64,000 nucleotides of DNA from Ulva prolifera (GCA_023078555.1 CM041203.1:1259481-1323480); one strand, 5' to 3'. Counted from the stretch's first letter, positions 10,785 to 23,215 are shown. Numbers and translations are program-made. Notes: a model not told the origin generated them from the sequence alone.

Positions 10785-12800
10785 CTATAGAAGGCTTGTC
10801 AGTGCTAATGCTCGGTAAGGTGCGTGAGGCCGTTCTGCGTCCAGCGTGTGGCCGTCATGCAACGTGATTTCCGTGCTAGGCAAATGAGTTGCTCTGCTAA
10901 CAGCATCGGCCACAACATTCTTGTCCCCTGGAATGTAAGTAATTTTCCAGTCAATACGGGACAGAGACTCGAGCCACTTGGCATGTTTGCCGGTGAGCTT
11001 CTTTTGAGTTTGTAGAAATCTAAGGGGGTTGTGGTCAGAGTGAATAAACACTGTGTGATTGTTTTCCAGATAACATCGCCATTGGCGGTAAGCAAAAACA
11101 ATCGCTCCAAGCTCTTTTTCTAGTGTATAATAATTTTCTTCAGCCTTATTCAATTTACGGCCAATCCACGCAACAGGACAGAGAGTATCCTCATGTTCCT
11201 GAGTCAGCACAGCACCATAAGCATAATCTGATGCGTCAGTATAGATGTGAAATGATTTGTTAAGATCCGGGTGGCGCATAACAGTAGCGTTGACCAGAGA
11301 TTGTTTAATGTTTGTAAATGCCTGTTCGCATTGTAGCGTCCAAGGTAACTGCTCCTTGGAGCTGATACGCTGCAACAAAGGCGCGGCCAAGGTCGGGAAC
11401 TTCGGAATAAACCTCCTGAAGTAACCCGCTAATCCGAGAAACGATCTAATATTGTTTGTCGATTTTTGCAAGTCTGTAACCGGCCAATCTTGTAGCACCT
11501 GAACTTTATATGGGTCCGGCTGGACTGTGTCCGCCGTGACAACATGTCCTAGGTACTTAATCTCTTGCAGCGCAAATTGGCATTTATCCATGTTGTAGTA
11601 GAAGTTATGCTCTGCTAAGCGGGTTAACACGAGATTCAAGTTCGGCGCATGCTCAGATTCCGATCGTGCCAAAACCACAATATCGTCGAGATAAGCAAGA
11701 CAAATCTTACCTATAAGTCCTTTCAAGACAACATTCATTGCGTGCTGAAACACCGAGGGTGCGTTGGACAAGCCGAACGGCATAACCTTCCACTCATATA
11801 GGCCATCCGGTGTTCTAAAAGCGGTTTTAGGGCCAGCTGACTCCGAGAGACGAATTTGGTGATAGCCAGATTGCAAATCCAATGCTGAGAAGTATTTGTG
11901 CCCTTGCAGCTGGTCTAGCAGCGTGTCGATGCGTGGCAATGGGTATGTGTTCTTAATTGTGTGCTCGTTCAGATACCGATAGTCAATGCAAAGTCTCAAC
12001 TTGCCGCCAGGTTTGGGGGCAAAAAGGACACAGCTAGCCCAAGGAGAAACAGAGGGTTGCACCCACCCCATGGAGATTAAATGATTAAGCTGCTTTTCCA
12101 GTTCCAGTTGTTCCCTCGGTGTTAATCTATACTGGCGCGCCGCTCTGGGCCTAGCGCCTGGCAACAAGTCAATGTCCATTTCAAATCCGGATGCAGATGT
12201 GTTGGGGGGTGGCGGCCCTAACGTGCCTCCAGGCGCTTGATGTTTGTCCACAACCGCTTTAATGCAAGCAGGGATACATGATGTGTCTTGTGGGACATGT
12301 GAAGGAGCATTTTGTCGTGATAGGTATCCGGTTCGTTTTGTGCTGGCACAACTAACATTTGTTGTTGCTGCATGTGAGGATTTAATGTGTGCCACAAACA
12401 ATGGCTGCTGACCGCGCCTCGCCCTGTTTGTGAGACTCTTCAATTCACGTTGCGATATTAAGAAATCTTCCTGTGGACTGGATTCCGTTGTGACTTGTGC
12501 GTGGCTGGCGTGAATGACATGGAAGAAGGGCTGTCCCGTCTTCTTGCGTCCATGTTTTACTGGTGGGACATGAATAACAATGCGCGGATGTTTAAAAGTG
12601 ATGGACATGTTGACGGCTGATATCACATCAAGTGCAAATAGTGCCTCGTTCGGATGGAATGAATCCGCTGCCGCGGGCAGCGAGTCCACTACTGTGAATT
12701 TCACTGTAATGATCCGTCGTCCTACCCGCGCACTTAACAAGACAGACCCTATGCATGGTGCCTCCGATGCTGAAATTCCAACCGTTACGCTGTGTGTAGA
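10785..12800 (-). mobile_element. Ty3 element: reverse transcriptase and RNase H region
   Basis: Reverse-transcriptase landmarks are clear: LRLCIDYRYLNEHT, then PLPRIDTLLDQL, FSALDLQSGYHQI, MPFGLSNAPSVFQ and the catalytic YLDDIVVLA. RNase H follows (FHIYTDASDYAYGAVL, then YTLEKELGAIVFA and IHSDHNPLRFL). Spacing is that of a standard Ty3/Gypsy pol. A sequence resembling the C-terminal flap of a retropepsin lies just upstream. Confidence 0.92.
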
Positions 12801-12813
12801 TAGAAAGGGGATG

Positions 12814-15706
12814 TTATGGCGCTCCAAAAAAACCGCGAGTGATCATGCTATGGTTTGCTGCCGTGTCCACCAACGCCCTGGCAAAGTGGTTGTGAATGCG
12901 CGTGGGCATCGTGCATATAAGATCAACGAAACTCGCTTGCTGTGCCAACACCGCCGCTGCAGCTTTCTTCGTTGGCAAAATTGACACACGCTGATTCGTG
13001 ATCATTGTGCATATGTGGTACTTTTGGTGTCCTGGAACAGGGTTGCCTGACATATACTCCAGCAAATGCCGTGCCTCGTCAACCATGGACGGGGAGTGCT
13101 GACGTAAAAACGGAACAAATGCTGACGAGTCAAAAATTCGCGCGGGGATAACGACGGTAATGTTGTGTTCATGCATGTTGATGGTGTGCATGTGGCGAAC
13201 TGCAGCCTGCGCCGCGTCTGTGCATGGAAGAGTCACTATAATATTTTCTTTAAGGTCATGTAGATCAAACAAGGACAGGGACCCAGACATAAATGCGGAG
13301 TTGAAACAAGTCGCGTTCAATGGTATTAACTTTCGTGCCAGATTGTAAAGCTCAGCCGCCCATTGTGGGCACGCAATGGATGGCTTGCCAGCTTCTCAGC
13401 GGACATGGTGATGATGGTCGGGGCGTGACCGTTTGGCCTGAGTATCAGAGCCTCTTCGGTTGGGTTCGCACCGGTCCCTCTTGTTGTCGCGATCGCGGTG
13501 CCGGGTTGGGTTGTAGCGCTGGGGCAGCGGGGTGAGGTTGCGCCGCCTGTTAAAAGCCTCCCCGATCGAAGAATGCGTCACGAGACGCCTGCGGTACAAG
13601 TGAAAGAAAAGTGGGGCAGTGGTCAACCTGATGATGGCCAGCTTGGGGGTTGGCATTGTTCCTAGCCGACGGGCATAACCAACACTGCTTGAACGGGTAC
13701 AGATAATGCATGCGCAGCATGCGTGTTGCCGTAAACATAAATGTAGGCTCAATTCCTGGAGGCAATGGGTGCGTTGCCGCAGCTAATGCGCCATGGACCG
13801 AAGTAGGGCCACCTTCCAACTCAAGGCTAAGTGCCTTGCGCAGGTCACGGCCGGCACCACAGGGTTTTGAACAAACCCTTGCAACCATGGCCTAAACGTA
13901 TCCTCGTCCGTTGAGTTAGCCTGCTCTTTAAGTTGAGGGATAAGTGGCTGCCTGGTGCCTGGTAGGGGACCTGAGGGAGCCGCGCGTTTCTGCAAACCAT
14001 TGCGGTTGTTAGCCGGTGGGCCAGGTAAGATCGCGGCCGCGGCTTGCTGCTTGGGTTCGTGGGTGCCAGGTGCCTGTGATTTGCGCTTGGAGACCAACAT
14101 AGCATAATCGATCCTGCTATCAGGCGCATCACCTGTGCAACGTTTGACGGTGTTGGCCGACTCGCGGACTTGTTGAAGCTGTGTAACAGCCCACGTAATG
14201 AATTTAACAGCGGTCGCGTCCGCTTGAAACGTACTCAAGCCCACTAACGGCTTCAACTCTAAGTTAAATTTCTCTAGTAAAGTTGACATGGGTAAGAACA
14301 TGCGCAAGGTATCAGCTAATGTCGATTTGCAGGTGGGCTGCATTAGACGCTGCAGTTTTGTAAACAAAATGCAAGCAAAATCCACTTTGCACTGCTTGCC
14401 TTGCATGTAATCCAGGAAAATTAATCGATAGTAAGTTTTGATGTGGTGCATAAGCTCATTAAAATCAGCAGAGTCGGCCGCGTCATAGCGCTGCCACGCG
14501 TGTTCAATATTATGTCTGAACTGACCGCTGGTGAAGTAAAAGTCTCTAATCACTTCTAACCACTGTCGGACAGTGCATTCAGGGTTCAGAGCAGCTTCTT
14601 GCGCAACCGTAACATGTTGGTCAGTGCGAGAAAAAGTGGTGGTCAGATGTTGTATGACTTGCTTCTCTGATAGTTGCAAACAATTCGCGCGTGCATGCAA
14701 AACGTCGCTTTGGTACTTGTGCCAGCGTAATTCGGATAAGGGATCGCCGCGCAACGCGGCTGCTGTGGGCATGTGAACCGACGAAAATGTATATTGAGCA
14801 CTACGAAACCACGTATTTGAGCTGTCATCAAGAAAATTCGGGTTACTCTCAGGCAGTGATGAATGGATGGGTAAAATTGACTGCACCTGGGTGGTGACGC
14901 TTGCCGAGCAGTCCCGATACTGTTGTGCCTCCGCCTTGGTAATCTCCGAAACGTGGACCGTTGGGAACACTTCAGACACGCTTTTGAGACAATAACGTGC
15001 ACTAGTAAACGCATGCCATACTGCGTGCACGATATTAAAAACTTTTGGCTCCGAGGCTTTCACAAGCTAAATTAGTGCAGCGCCATGGCTGTTAACAGCG
15101 GGCGTGGTACGTAACTTCGTAGTCCACTCCCTGACGCCAAGCAGTCCTAACAAGTCGGTACGGACACGGCATGCCAACATGGCAAGCGTAAACTACTTGT
15201 AATTGGTGGAGAAAGCAAAAGTCAGATCAAGCAGGGGCTTGGCGAACCTAGGCCCGAGCCAGACCAACAATGTCATGGCCGCCGGGCTAAGCAAGTTGCG
15301 CACGGGGCCGTCCACGGGGCCCCAATCAGCCGCGCACAAAAATCCACCCGGCGCCTTAAGGGCACGCTTAACAGCTTCCGAAGACACCTTCTTCTCCAGA
15401 GGTCGGAAGGGTACCTCGTCATCCGGCAGGTCAGACTCTAAGAAAATCTGTCTGGCATCCCGGCACACAGCCATGAACGCCGGCTTGTCAAAGTCAGCAG
15501 CACAATTCACCATAACGTTTTGCATGCATGCAAAACAGACATCGAATAAAGTCTAAGTCTTCCTGAGGGAAGCTAGCCAGGCCAGGATTCTGACATTGTT
15601 CTAAAGAAAAATTCGAATCAACACATGTAACGATCGACTCACGAGCGGATTCCCACGTAACCGGGTCCTCCATGGCTTGGGCAGCTAATTCGCTGGCCAT
15701 CTGCAA
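12814..15706 (-). mobile_element. Ty3 element: gag-like and protease region
   Basis: The protease carries an active-site-like LVDTAANHSMI (the D-T-G/A signature of retropepsins). Upstream is a gag-like region with a CCHC-type pattern (CWLC ... H ... C around 13,640-13,690) and long helical stretches (about 13,800-15,060). It extends toward the 5' LTR to about 15,700. It is part of the broken Ty3 element. Confidence 0.7.
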
Positions 15707-15734
15707 GTAATAAAAGAATAATCAGGACAGAGAT

Positions 15735-15752
15735 CTTGAAGTCACCGATACC
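15735..15752 (-). other. Ty3 element primer-binding site
   Basis: In element orientation the bases directly after the LTR end read GGTATCGGTGACTTCAAG. The first 11 match the copia primer-binding sites at 16633 and 23216. It looks complementary to the 3' end of an initiator-methionine-type tRNA. Confidence 0.7.
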
Positions 15753-16285
15753 TGTAGAGGTCTCTGGGTCGCCGGGACGGAACGGACCTACGGTGCTGCG
15801 CGAGGACAGCTGAATAAAATGGGCTAAACGCCGCAGCACGAAGGCTGTGCAGGCAGACAGAAATAGAACAGACAGATGCGAAATGAGGCAAGAAGTCAAT
15901 ACAATGTGATGCACGAATGGGTGGCGCCCCAACCAGATCACTGTAAAAATGTGCCTGGTCCCAGCAAGCGCTCGGTATAAATACCGATGGTGTGTGCGCC
16001 CAAGTCGAATCCCCCTGTCAGAGCTGGCCTCGCCGGATTGCGCAGAGCGCAGACCCAAGATCCCGAGTAACTGCGGGAGGAAGTAAACATGTGGCCTTCG
16101 GAGCCTGAAGGCTGATCGCACACTGACTTCGTGTTCGATGTGGGTGCTGTGCCTGCTAACAGCGGGCATGCATGCGAAGCCCCAAGGCTGCCGCGTAACA
16201 TGCGTGAGTTCGCAAATAAACATGGGAGGTCTGCATGCGACCCGGTCTGTAAGATACCAGTCTAGCTTGGGTAGGACGTGACCGC
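15753..16285 (-). repeat. Ty3 element 5' LTR, part 1 (continues at 21995-22317)
   Basis: It matches 6711-7240 of the left LTR and stops exactly at the copia insertion. The remaining 323 bp resume after the copia element. The combined length is 856 bp against 855 for the other LTR. Confidence 0.92.
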
Positions 16286-16632
16286 TGTCACAATGCATGA
16301 GCCTGCGGGCAGCAGCGTGGTGACAGGTGCACCCATGCACGGACGATCCGCGGGTCCAGTGTAGGGGTAAGCCGCCAGCTAGGATTGTCTCGATATAGTG
16401 AGAGAGATCGTGCGAGGGTTTCCCGCCGTAACCTTGAGTGTTCAGTGTGCATATAAGCATGTGCACACTGAGATCTGTAACCATTCTCCTTACTGTTTCC
16501 CGGTACTAGCACTTCCCCTCAGCATCTCTCGGTTCTACCTCTGTGCGCAGCAGGTATGAGATGCTGGCTGTCCTGACCTGACCTGAATGAGGACAGCGCG
16601 TCCGCCCTGCACAAATGATAGCTTTTCTAACA
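16286..16632 (+). repeat. Copia-A 5' LTR (347 bp)
   Basis: It begins TGTCACAATGCATGAGCC and ends TTTTCTAACA. It contains a TATA-like CATATAAGCATG at about 16449. Further copies of this LTR family occur at 21643, 25159 (partial), 25334 (inverted), 28608 (inverted) and 32180 (solo). Confidence 0.9.
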
Positions 16633-16650
16633 TGGTATCGGTGACGTTAG
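16633..16650 (+). other. Copia-A primer-binding site
   Basis: TGGTATCGGTGACG follows directly after the LTR end. It is of the TGGTATC class that plant-type copia elements use for initiator-methionine tRNA. Confidence 0.7.
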
Positions 16651-19600
16651 CGTTATGTCTGTTTATGGTCTTGTTCAGGAAGCCGTCGGCCAATGTCTGT
16701 GCGCAGACACGGCGGGCATTCCACTGTTCTGCCGGCGCTCAGACTGCGGTCAAAAGCGCAGGCATCATTTAGCTTTCTCGTAGTATATTGTTGTTAGACA
16801 CAATTCGAAAAGCTTGTTTTAATGATCAGCGCTGAGAAAAGCGAACGCGCTCGCTTATTTTCTCAACCTGTTTGCTTGCGAGCAATCCCACCGGTAAGTT
16901 GCTGCGCGCGACAAACAACCATCTGTCCTAATGCAGGATGTCTCTCTCAAACGCCAACTCCAACGCCAACTCTCCTCGCGAGGAGAGGCGTGACGATGCT
17001 GACCAGCAGCCTCTCGTCGACAGGGACGCTGACCAGCAGCTCCCTGACGGAGAACAGCCTGCGGGTATTTTGCTCCGGGGCGGACGAATTGTCCGGCCAC
17101 GACCCTCTTCCCACACTGGGCAGAGCAGCCAGCAGGTGCCTTTTTCCTCTCATGTTGTGAACGATCCTGGTCACACTGAGTCACTCATATCACTCGAAAC
17201 GTTAACCGAGGCGCTGCGTGCGTCTCGGGGACGTAGCGAACCTGATTTGACTAAAGGGAAATTGCCTGAGTGGAATTACAAGACTGAAAGTTTCGGTGCG
17301 TACGAACAGAAAGTCTTTTTGTGGTTAGGTCAATTCGAGTTAGATCATTTGTTGCAGCACGCACCGTCTGCGGACGAACAGCGTGTTCATGCTAGGGCGA
17401 GGACACAGGTCCTAATGTCTTTGCCTGACGCGGATAGGACGACTGTCTATCGCATGTCACACTTGTGTGAAGCATGGTCTTACTTGACTGCCAAGTACAG
17501 ACCTAGCACTGAAGCCGAAATCCACAGACTGTGGAGTCGGTTTAATTCTTTTTCACAACACAATAAAGATGTTGCGACATATTGTGGTGATGTGATGAGT
17601 GTTTACACTCAACTGGAGGCACTAGGTGCCGATGTGGGCCAGCGATGGCTCCGTTTGAAACTGTTAGAGGTGGGGGAGGTGTTCAACGCTGTGCGCGGCG
17701 AAGTTCAACACTCCTCCCCTCATGTGATAATATCACGTTTAACTGAGCATGCTGATTTGCTCAAACAACAGCGGTCGCTGCAGGCTAGGTCTGGGGCGCC
17801 CGCGGGCAAACCAGGCCATGGCTGGCGCAAGCAGCACCGTGGTGATGGCCCTGTGGTCGCTGCTATCGCAGCTGGCCAGGCTCCTCGCGAGGAGACCAGG
17901 ACCTGTTTCTTCTGCAAGAAGAAGGGACATTTGCGTGCGAACTGCCCCCAACGCAAACAGGCTGCGGCCAAAGATGTTTGCACTGTAGAAATGCCTGACA
18001 AGTATCCACAGCCGGACGCGTCCCTTCCGTGGAACATCATTGTTGATAGTGGGTCGGACATGCATATAGTAGGAAATCGGGAAATGTTCACTGAGTACGG
18101 TCCATGCCAGAAAGTTGCCAATCTCGCGGGACCAGGGCAGCTTTCTATCATGGGCAGGGGAACCATTCAGGTGAACCTGGGTGCTTATGTGGACAAGCAT
18201 GGGAACAAGCATCCACTGGATGTGGAAATCCCTGGTGTCTACTATGCTCCTGAATGTCCGTACAACCTGCTCAGCACGATGGGTCTTAGACACGAGCAGA
18301 TGTTCCTAGACACGCGTAGGAATGTGTTGTATGTCCCTGGTTTGGGTGATATGGCTACCGACGTAGAAGATAGCGTCAAATATCAGGAACTAGATGTAGA
18401 CGGTCATCTTGTCTTTGCTTTTAAAATGGCAGTAGATACAAAACCTATTCTCGTCGCGCCTGTCAATAGGGGGGTAGTCTGGTCTAACCAGAGCAGTCCG
18501 ACCTCAGTTATTGAGGATCAACAGGAGTGGCATCATGTGGCGGTTGCGGCCATTGACCTGAAGCGACCCAATGCTGGGGGAGCTGAGGTCCCGCATGATG
18601 CATACTTGCTGGGACCTGCTTTTCTAGCACACTTGTCTTTTCATCAGTCTAATTGGGTTCTGAAACGCATGCAATCTAACAGTGAATTTTATGGTCATTT
18701 GAATTTGGATGTCGATTCCGAGCCATTGGGGAATCGGTGTCACGGCTGCAGAATTGGCAAAGTGCCTGCGGGTAACTTCTCTGCCAATGATCGTGAGCTC
18801 ATGGGTCAGGCCAAGTGGCCTGGTGAGCAACTGCATGCCGATTTAGCTGGTCCTGTCTCTCCAGTAGGAATTGGTGGTGTGAAATATGTTTTGTTTGTGA
18901 TGTGTGCCTTTACCCGTTATACTTTCGTGGTCGGTCTGCGCAAAAAGAGTGAGGCTGCGGCCATGATCTCTTACATTATTGAACGCATTCGGGTGAATGT
19001 GGTGAAGCCAGGTGAACCGGGTGTGCGCATCCTACAAACCAACAAAGGGGGGGAGTTCATGGTCGCGGCCTTAAAACTCTACCTCCAGCGTCGTGGCATT
19101 ACTCACCGCTTGACCCCCACAGCCGCTCATCGCTGTAATGGCATGATCGAGAGGAGGATCGGAGTGGCCTTTGAGTCACTCCGTGCTGTGCTGCTCACGA
19201 GCGGCCTGCCTCTGTTCCTGTGGATAGAATGCCTCGCCAGCGTTGTCCATGGTCACAATCTCACGCCGTCGTCGGGATTGTACCATGACAAACTGGCGAG
19301 CATCCTCAAGGGCCTGAAAGCTCAGCATGCTGTCAATGCGTCTGCGGACGTTGACGAAGCTGAGAAGAGCCTGGGGAAGGGAAAGCGCATGAAAAAGGCC
19401 GAGCGCGATAAGTTGAGGGATGAGGAGAACCGCAAGTACAAGTTGCTTGCGACGACAGAATTAGATGAGTTTTTAGTGCGGTCTTGTGATAAGGATATCA
19501 TTCCTTACATGGCCTTTTTCAGAGACACCTCCGTTGAGGTGTTCCAAGATCTGCTGCGGCAGCAGCGTCCATGGGGGGTTGAGGTGTATGCATACCCTAG

Positions 19601-21642
19601 GGATGACAAGCTGCGGAAGTTGTCCCCCCGGGGTGTGCCTGCATACTGGGTCGGGGCTGGGTTAGGCCCCAGCATGCAGCGTGTGTACGCCCAGGATGTT
19701 CCTGGGGGTAGGGTTTTTTGTTGTGCGTCAAGTGATGTGCACTGCGGATCAGATGATCCGGCACGTACGCAAGTACGATGCGTCCGCCGTTGTGGACAAG
19801 AGGGAACCTGAGGAGTTTGCGAACTCCTACACGGTTACCTTCGAGGGGGACGATGAGGGTGAGCGTGTGACCGATGCTGATGTCCCTCCTTTCGCGGCAG
19901 AGCACACGTATGATGGGGGAGTGTTGCGCCGTCTGCGTGACCAGCTTCACACCCCCCCTGGTCATGGTAGGGTTCCTGTCATGGAAATGACATTCCGGCA
20001 GGACAACCCTGAGCCAAGTCCTGCTGTGTACTCTCCACGATTTGGAGCTGGCTCCTCTGCGGAGATTATCCGACGTGACCCTGCTAGGGCAACGCCGGAA
20101 ATAGCCAGAGCAGCTTTGCATCGCACGCGTGCAATGTCCAGAGCTGCTGCTCACCCTGACGTCCCGGCCCCCTATCGTGTGTGTGGCGAAGTGCATCACT
20201 CTGTCGCCACGCCCTCCCGTACTGCGCAGTATGTTGTGACGCGCAACGCTGTGTTGCACGACCCTGGTGTAGAAGTTGCGTTCCCTGTTCAAGTGTCTGT
20301 CAGTGCGTCTGATGATGACATGGATGAGGACGACGACAGTCCTGGCATCTATGATGATGACGATGAACAGCGCATGGACTACACCGTCTCAGATGATGAA
20401 AGAGCTACGGCTCATCAGAATCTGGAGGCTCAGCGGGTCCGTTCCGGGAGTAATTCGGCAGCGGCCTCAGCATCTGGCGCGGGGGCAGTTGCTCAGCCCT
20501 TGCGAGGAGCTGAGGCGCCGAGGCCCTTCTGGGAGGATGAGCCAGATGAGGTGGAGACCGGGTCCGAATTAGGGGGCGAGGATCCGGACCCCTCAGCCGC
20601 GGTTGGGGTTGATTTGCCTGACGAGGTGAGGGCCATTCCAGCTGCCTTACCTCGTATTAAAATCAATCCTCTTGTACGCAGACGCCTTGTTCCATTGGCT
20701 GCGGATGTAGCAGCTGTGCATATGCATGAGCCTGCGGGCTCTGACATTGCTAGTAGTGAAACAGTTGTAGCTGCTATGGATGTTTCAGCTTGCGATCAGG
20801 ACACTTCAGCCGCGGCTGACTGTGGAGTGTCCTGTGCAGGCCTGAAGCCTCAGCATGTGGAGTCTGGTGAGCAGCAGAATGCTCAGCGTCGTGGGTCGCG
20901 CAGAGCAGCTGCCGCCAGGAAGCAGAAGGCCTCCGACCCTGATATGCCTTCTTTGAAGGAAGCGCTCGCGAGTGCTGACAGGGATGCATGGCTGCGTGCC
21001 ATGCAGGAGGAGGTAGATGCACTGGGTGAGCACGGAACCTTCGGGTTGTGCTATCTGCCTGCGGGCAAACGGGCTATCTCGGGCAAATGGGTGCTTAAGA
21101 TTAAGCGTGGGCCTGCGGGGGAGATTCAGCGCTATAAGGCACGTTATGTAGCGCGTGGTTTTTCTCAAGTAGAAGGGATTGACTTCTTTGAGACTTGGTC
21201 TCCTGTTGGTAGTTATGCGACACTGCGTGTGTTGCTGTCAGTTGCTGCTCAGGAAGATTTAGAAATTAGGCATATAGACATTCAGTGCGCTTTTCTGAAT
21301 GGTGAGTTAGAAGAAGAAGTGTTCGTTGAACAGCCCCCGTTCTTCACTGACGGGACAGCACATGTATGGCGATTGCATAAAACCTTGTATGGCCTGAAGC
21401 AAGCCGCTCGCGAGTGGCATAAAGCTTTAATAAAGGTCTTAGCTGAGATGGGATTTTTGTGCGCACAAAGTGATCCCGGACTGTATGTTAGGACATCTGG
21501 TCGATGTTTTATTTTCTTATGGGTCGATGACTTGTTCATATTCAGTAGCTCTGCGGGGCTGCAAGAACTTGTCAACGTCATTCTCACGAAATTCGAAGGC
21601 AGAGACCTGGGTGAACTTGCATGGGCACTTGGCACAGAGATC

Positions 21643-21989
21643 TGTCACAATGCATGAGCCTGCGGGCAGCAGCGTGGTGACAGGTGCACCCATGCACGGA
21701 CGATCCGCGGATCCAGTGTAGGGGTAAGCCGCCAGCTAGGATTGTCTCGATGTAGTGAGAGAGATCGTGCGAGGGTTTCCCGCCGTAACCTTGAGTGTTC
21801 AGTGTGCATATAAGCATGTGCACACTGAGATCTGTAACCATTCTCTTTACTGTTTCCCGGTACTAGCACTTCCCTTCAGCATCTCTCGGTTCTACCTCTG
21901 TGCGCAGCAGGTATGAGATGCTGGCTGTCCAGACCTGACCTGAACGAGGACTGCGCGTCCGCCCTGCACAAATGATAGCTTTTCTGACA
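21643..21989 (+). repeat. Copia-A 3' LTR (347 bp)
   Basis: It is the same length as the 5' LTR and differs at about 8 positions by eye. It ends TTCTGACA directly before the second ACCGC. Confidence 0.9.
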
Positions 21990-21994
21990 ACCGC

Positions 21995-22317
21995 TAATGC
22001 GCTGGTCCAGGTAATCCGATATAATATAGTGCCAACTAAGCATGGCTACGTAAGCTGGCCGAGTTAGTGCCCTCGTAGCCACGCGTAGTAAGGTGTCTGG
22101 CATACACGTATCATTGTGACTCGAGTGTACAGGACGCTGTACATAAATCGCGTGCACATGTGTGCATAATAATAATGAACGTGATAGATGATGTGTACGT
22201 GGCATTGTACAAACGCCAGTTCAACTGCGAGGGTGCTTGTAGTGGTCTGCGCCGCAGCCTTATGTGTCTACAGGTGTGCCGCGCCAGCATGCGCCTAGTG
22301 AGATGTATCTCACAACA
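21995..22317 (-). repeat. Ty3 element 5' LTR, part 2
   Basis: It continues the LTR interrupted at 16285 and matches 7243-7565. It ends in CACAACA followed by the AGGGC target duplication at 22318-22322. Confidence 0.92.
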
Positions 22318-22370
22318 AGGGCTCTACATCCCGATCGGTTTCCCGACGAAAAATTGGAAAAAAGGCAAAA

Positions 22371-22403
22371 AAACCGACGGCGAGCGAAGCGAGTCGTCGG
22401 TTT
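22371..22403. repeat. Hairpin with GCGAGCGAAGCGAG core
   Basis: AAACCGACG (22371-22379) pairs with CGTCGGTTT (22395-22403) around a GCGAGCGAAGCGAG-like loop. Small hairpins of this base pattern are typical of repeat-rich green-algal organelle genomes. The surrounding A-rich bases (GACGAAAAATTGGAAAAAAGG) differ from their neighbours. Confidence 0.5.
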
Positions 22404-22417
22404 CCCCCGACAAGCCA

Positions 22418-22465
22418 GGGGGGGGGGGGGGGGGGGTGGGGGGGGGGGGGGGGGGGGGGGGGGGG
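22418..22465 (+). repeat. 48-bp G homopolymer tract (one T)
   Basis: It is an uninterrupted run of G except a single T at 22437. It sits between the Ty3 right end and a CG-rich segment with GACGGCC / GGCCG-type short inverted motifs. It could form G-quadruplexes. A tract this pure is also a place where assembly length is unreliable. Confidence 0.9.
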
Positions 22466-22597
22466 CGGCTGTGCCCGACGGCCGCCAATGGTGCTTTTCG
22501 GGATACCCCGACCAACGCCGACAGCTTGTCGGGATCCCAAAATCCGGTCGGGCCTGAAGGCACCGGATGCACATTGCAATGACAGAGCATTCATTAG

Positions 22598-22903
22598 GTG
22601 AGTCGCAACAATGTTGCTTGCTGCTTGCGCATTGCGAGAATGACCTTGCTTTCGTTCGGGTTCACTGGTCAAGGGCCGAAGCGCAGGCGCACGGCCGAAA
22701 CTCCTGCATCAGCCGACCAGGGCAGCAACGAAGCCAGTTGTTCGAAGAAGATGGCTGCGGAACGCTCAAGCGATATGCCACGATTGTCTGATCACAAAGT
22801 TCGCGATCGCCAGCTTGAGTATGTCATAAATGAGGTCCATGCTGGGACACAATGCATGACGTGCAAGTACGCACATGAGTGTGGTGGCCACGGGCCCAAC
22901 TCC
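22598..22903 (+). pseudogene. Interrupted coding fragment with clustered cysteines
   Basis: An open frame of about 100 codons ends in a Cys/His-rich stretch (QCMTCKYAHECGGHGPNSC), where the copia-B LTR begins at 22904. The Lys/Arg- and Ser-rich middle (GPKRRRTAETPAS) looks like protein sequence rather than noise. I do not recognise it. It may be the 3' scrap of a host gene or transposase cut by the LTR insertion. Confidence 0.3.
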
Positions 22904-23215
22904 TGTTATGTTAGGACATATGCATGATCATATGCATGAGCATAATTCAACACAATCCATGTGAGGATTGTGTGCGGTCACTGTGATTATGACCGTTGTA
23001 GACTTGACTGATCGGTGGCATATAGTCATGTGCCTCCAAGTCTACTGTAACCATTCTCTTACAGTCTTACGTGGTTCCTGTATTGCCTCACTGCATTACA
23101 GTACATCCCCTGATCTGTGCATTGCCGACGTACGACCTGAGTGCTCCACAGGTAACGGCTCTGCAGCCCACTAGCTAGCTTGATGAATGCTGCGCATAGG
23201 TCCTTGCTTATAACA
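22904..23215 (+). repeat. LTR of a second copia-type family (copia-B)
   Basis: It is a 312-bp segment starting TGTTATGTTAGG and ending GCTTATAACA, so its ends are short inverted repeats. A primer-binding site TGGTATCGGTGAACG follows immediately at 23216. It contains palindromic CATATGCATGATCATATGCATG near 22917-22938. A matching second LTR was not found in the window, so the element is incomplete. Confidence 0.65.

Larger units (their letters stand above)
16286..21989 (+). mobile_element. Ty1/Copia element nested in the Ty3 LTR
   Basis: The element is bounded by ACCGC target duplications (16281-16285 and 21990-21994). It has 347-bp LTRs (16286-16632 and 21643-21989) starting TGTCACAATG and ending TTCTAACA or TTCTGACA. 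A primer-binding site follows the first LTR. Internal parts in copia order are gag with a CCHC knuckle (CFFCKKKGHLRANC, about 17,910), protease (IIVDSGSDMHIV, about 18,040), integrase (HGCRIGK, HADLAG, about 18,740-19,200), a long acidic spacer and reverse transcriptase (WVLKIKRG ... YGLKQAAREWH ... LWVDDLFIF, about 21,080-21,540). LTRs differ at about 8 of 347 sites by eye, so it is young. It is broken and not complete at its 3' pol end, with a small number of breaks. Confidence 0.92.
6711..22317 (-). mobile_element. Ty3/Gypsy chromovirus, full span including a nested copia element
   Basis: The element lies on the minus strand between target duplications AGGGC (6706-6710 and 22318-22322). 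Its two LTRs are about 855 bp each, begin TGTTGTGAG and end CTCTACA in element orientation. The right one is split by a copia insertion. Next to the inner edge of the 5' LTR is a primer-binding site (GGTATCGGTGACTTC in element orientation). A purine tract (AAGGGGGGAGG) precedes the 3' LTR. Internal parts in element order are gag-like, retropepsin, reverse transcriptase, RNase H, integrase with C-terminal chromodomain, and an extra ORF. The LTRs differ by roughly 2-3% by eye, so it is young. It is broken, with a handful of breaks plus the nested insertion. Confidence 0.92.

Noticed and set aside
22418-22465. Telomere-type repeat
   Set aside because: It is a plain G run with a single T, with no periodic unit such as TTTAGGG.
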